Translations under genes and position numbers: made by a program
Shown: positions 6,130 through 7,227 of the stretch, piece by piece
Layout: each line of letters starts with the position of its first letter
Position numbering within the stretch: the first letter of the stretch is position 1
The notes under the pieces: model-generated
Told to the model about the DNA's origin: nothing
The model's input: the letters and a program-made list of their open reading frames with translations, nothing else
The model's database searches: none
DNA from: Gammaproteobacteria bacterium
Lineage (GTDB): Bacteria > Pseudomonadota > Gammaproteobacteria > Burkholderiales > Thiobacillaceae
Direction of reading: 5' to 3'
NCBI GenBank assembly: GCA_018820745.1
Contig: JAHJNP010000377.1
Coordinates: 1-7,227, forward strand
DNA: 7,227 nt

Positions 6130-6152
6130 AAAAGGGGCCATGAAAGGCCCCT
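6128..6152 (-). terminator. Intrinsic terminator of the ABC-F gene
   Basis: Read on the minus strand, AGGGGCC (6152-6146), loop TTTCAT and GGCCCCT (6139-6133) form a 7-bp stem. The transcript then has a U tract from six T residues (6133-6128; the first also closes the stem). It lies about 68 nt after the ABC-F stop. On the plus strand the hairpin is not followed by a T-run, so it is unlikely to stop glycosyltransferase transcription by the intrinsic route. The T tract overlaps the glycosyltransferase TAA. Confidence 0.85.
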
Positions 6153-6219
6153 GGGTGGATGCGTCCGCGCTTTTTGCTGCATAGCGGATGCTTGCGAAGA
6201 GGAGGGAAACCCTGTGCGC

Positions 6220-7227
6220 CTAGGCGCTCGTCCCCTCCAGCGCCTCGATCTGCTCCGACAACTCCATCCACTTGCCCTCCTCGCGCGCCAGTTCCTCGTT
6301 GACGTGCTGCAACTGCCCGCTTGTTTCGGTAATCGCCTCGACCGACAGTGTCCCGGCCAGGCGCGCTTCGAGCGCAGCCTTTTCCGCATGAAGCGCGGCC
6401 ATGCTCTTGTCGAGCTTTTCCAGTGACTGCCTGAGCGGTTTGAGCTTGCCGCTCGGCACTGCACGCTTCGCTGCTGCGGGCGGTGGCGCCGGCTTGGGCG
6501 GCTCGGCTGCCTTGCCGGCCTCTTTCAGGCTTTCGCGCAGGCGCTTGCCCTCATCCAGCAGATAGCGCTGGTAGTCGTCCAGGTCGCCGTCGAACGGCTC
6601 GACGCCGCCGCGCGTGACCAGCCAGAATTCGTCGCACACGGATCGCAGCAGGGCACGGTCGTGGCTGACCAGCATCACGGTGCCCTCGAATTCGTTCAGT
6701 GCCATCGCCAGCGCCTCGCGCGTGGCCAGGTCCAGGTGGTTGGTCGGTTCGTCCAGCAGCAGCAGATTGGGGCGCTGCCACACGATCATGCACAGCACCA
6801 GGCGCGCCTTTTCGCCGCCGCTCATGGTGCCGACCGCCTGCTTGACCATGTCGCCGTTGAAGTTGAAGGTGCCGAGAAACGTGCGCAGGTCCTGCTCGCG
6901 GCTGCTGAACTGGCCGCCGCCGCCGTTGGCGAGGGTGTCGCGCGCGAGGCGGATCATGTGTTCCAGCGGGGTGTCGGCGGGGCGCAGCACGTCGAGCTCC
7001 TGCTGCGCGAAGTAGCCGATGTTGAGGCCGCGGCCCTCGATCACTTCGCCTGCGACCACCGGCAGGGTGCGCGCGACCGTCTTCACCAGGGTCGATTTGC
7101 CCTGGCCGTTGGCGCCGAGGATGCCGATGCGCTGTCCTGCAAACACCGATTTGCTGACGTGCTGCACGATCACCGTCGATGGCGTGCCGGGCGGGGAGCC
7201 GGCAGGCGGCGGGTAGCCGAAGCTGGC
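6220..7227 (-). CDS. yheS: ABC-F ATPase, YheS-like, C-terminal half (N-terminus beyond window)
   Basis: The last 335 residues of an ABC-F protein; the frame stays open to the right edge, so the first ABC domain lies outside. The second ABC domain shows the A-loop aromatic FGY (window residues 3-5), Walker A GANGQGKST (38-46), signature SGGEK (136-140), Walker B LLLLDEPTNHLDL (155-167) and the switch H189 in VSHDR. It is followed by FDGDLDDYQRYL, an Ala/Pro-rich linker, and a coiled-coil tail of about 90 residues ending EKWMELSEQIEALEG-like. ABC-F proteins lack membrane domains and act on the ribosome in translation; YheS is the best match by the IVWQRPNLLLLDEPTNHLD block and tail, with Uup the main alternative. 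The stop is TAG at 6220-6222, and a terminator follows. Confidence 0.92.
   Translation of the reverse strand, partial: ASFGYPPPAGSPPGTPSTVIVQHVSKSVFAGQRIGILGANGQGKSTLVKTVARTLPVVAGEVIEGRGLNIGYFAQQELDVLRPADTPLEHMIRLARDTLANGGGGQFSSREQDLRTFLGTFNFNGDMVKQAVGTMSGGEKARLVLCMIVWQRPNLLLLDEPTNHLDLATREALAMALNEFEGTVMLVSHDRALLRSVCDEFWLVTRGGVEPFDGDLDDYQRYLLDEGKRLRESLKEAGKAAEPPKPAPPPAAAKRAVPSGKLKPLRQSLEKLDKSMAALHAEKAALEARLAGTLSVEAITETSGQLQHVNEELAREEGKWMELSEQIEALEGTSA

Noticed and set aside
4879..6141. A 420-codon open frame on the minus strand, opposite the glycosyltransferase and running into aroB
   Set aside because: Its product is Gly/Ala/Val-rich with no recognisable motif, and it lies opposite a gene with clear GT-A motifs. 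It is the open antisense frame expected in GC-rich coding DNA.
6161..6191. Imperfect hairpin (GCGTCCGC with GCGGATGC, 15-nt loop) after the glycosyltransferase
   Set aside because: Long loop and no T-run after it on the plus strand, so it is not a convincing terminator.

Overview
This is a GC-rich window with dense coding and conserved housekeeping genes. Gene content (aroB-dgt pair, ComF, YheS-type ABC-F, CopD-like membrane protein, tandem-rhodanese sulfurtransferase) and protein style point to a betaproteobacterium, possibly a sulfur-metabolising member of the Nitrosomonadales. The taxonomic call is inference from protein style, not from a marker gene.

Layout from left to right. A small hydrophobic protein of unknown function runs off the left edge on the minus strand (1-366). 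It is divergent from comF (421-1113, plus), and the two share a 54-bp gap holding a palindrome and a candidate minus-strand promoter. comF converges, with a 1-nt gap, on a two-gene minus-strand unit: a tandem-rhodanese sulfurtransferase (1567-2442) and a CopD-family membrane protein (1115-1567), joined by a TGATG stop/start overlap. Upstream of the rhodanese gene is a 284-bp gap (2443-2726). It holds a strong Shine-Dalgarno, a close match to a sigma-54 (-24/-12) promoter, an inverted repeat at a typical activator distance, and an 80-bp REP-doublet (REPIN-like) element just beyond dgt.

Next on the minus strand are dgt (2727-3854) and aroB (3866-4945), 11 bp apart and probably one operon led by aroB. 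aroK, the frequent partner upstream of aroB in proteobacteria, is absent; a divergent family 2 glycosyltransferase (5152-6129, plus) occupies that place. The 206-bp gap between aroB and the glycosyltransferase carries candidate promoters in both directions and a perfect 9-bp hairpin in the glycosyltransferase leader. The glycosyltransferase converges on the C-terminal half of a YheS-like ABC-F ATPase (6220 to the right edge, minus), whose intrinsic terminator overlaps the glycosyltransferase stop codon.

The genes are a mosaic of separate functions: DNA uptake or phosphoribosyltransferase-like function (ComF), sulfur transfer (rhodanese), dNTP control (Dgt), the shikimate pathway (AroB), surface glycan synthesis (glycosyltransferase) and ribosome-associated ABC-F function. 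I see no defence system, CRISPR array, RNA gene, transposase or other clear new multi-gene system. The most interesting signals are regulatory: the sigma-54 promoter plus upstream dyad of the sulfurtransferase unit, and the REPIN-like element beside it.
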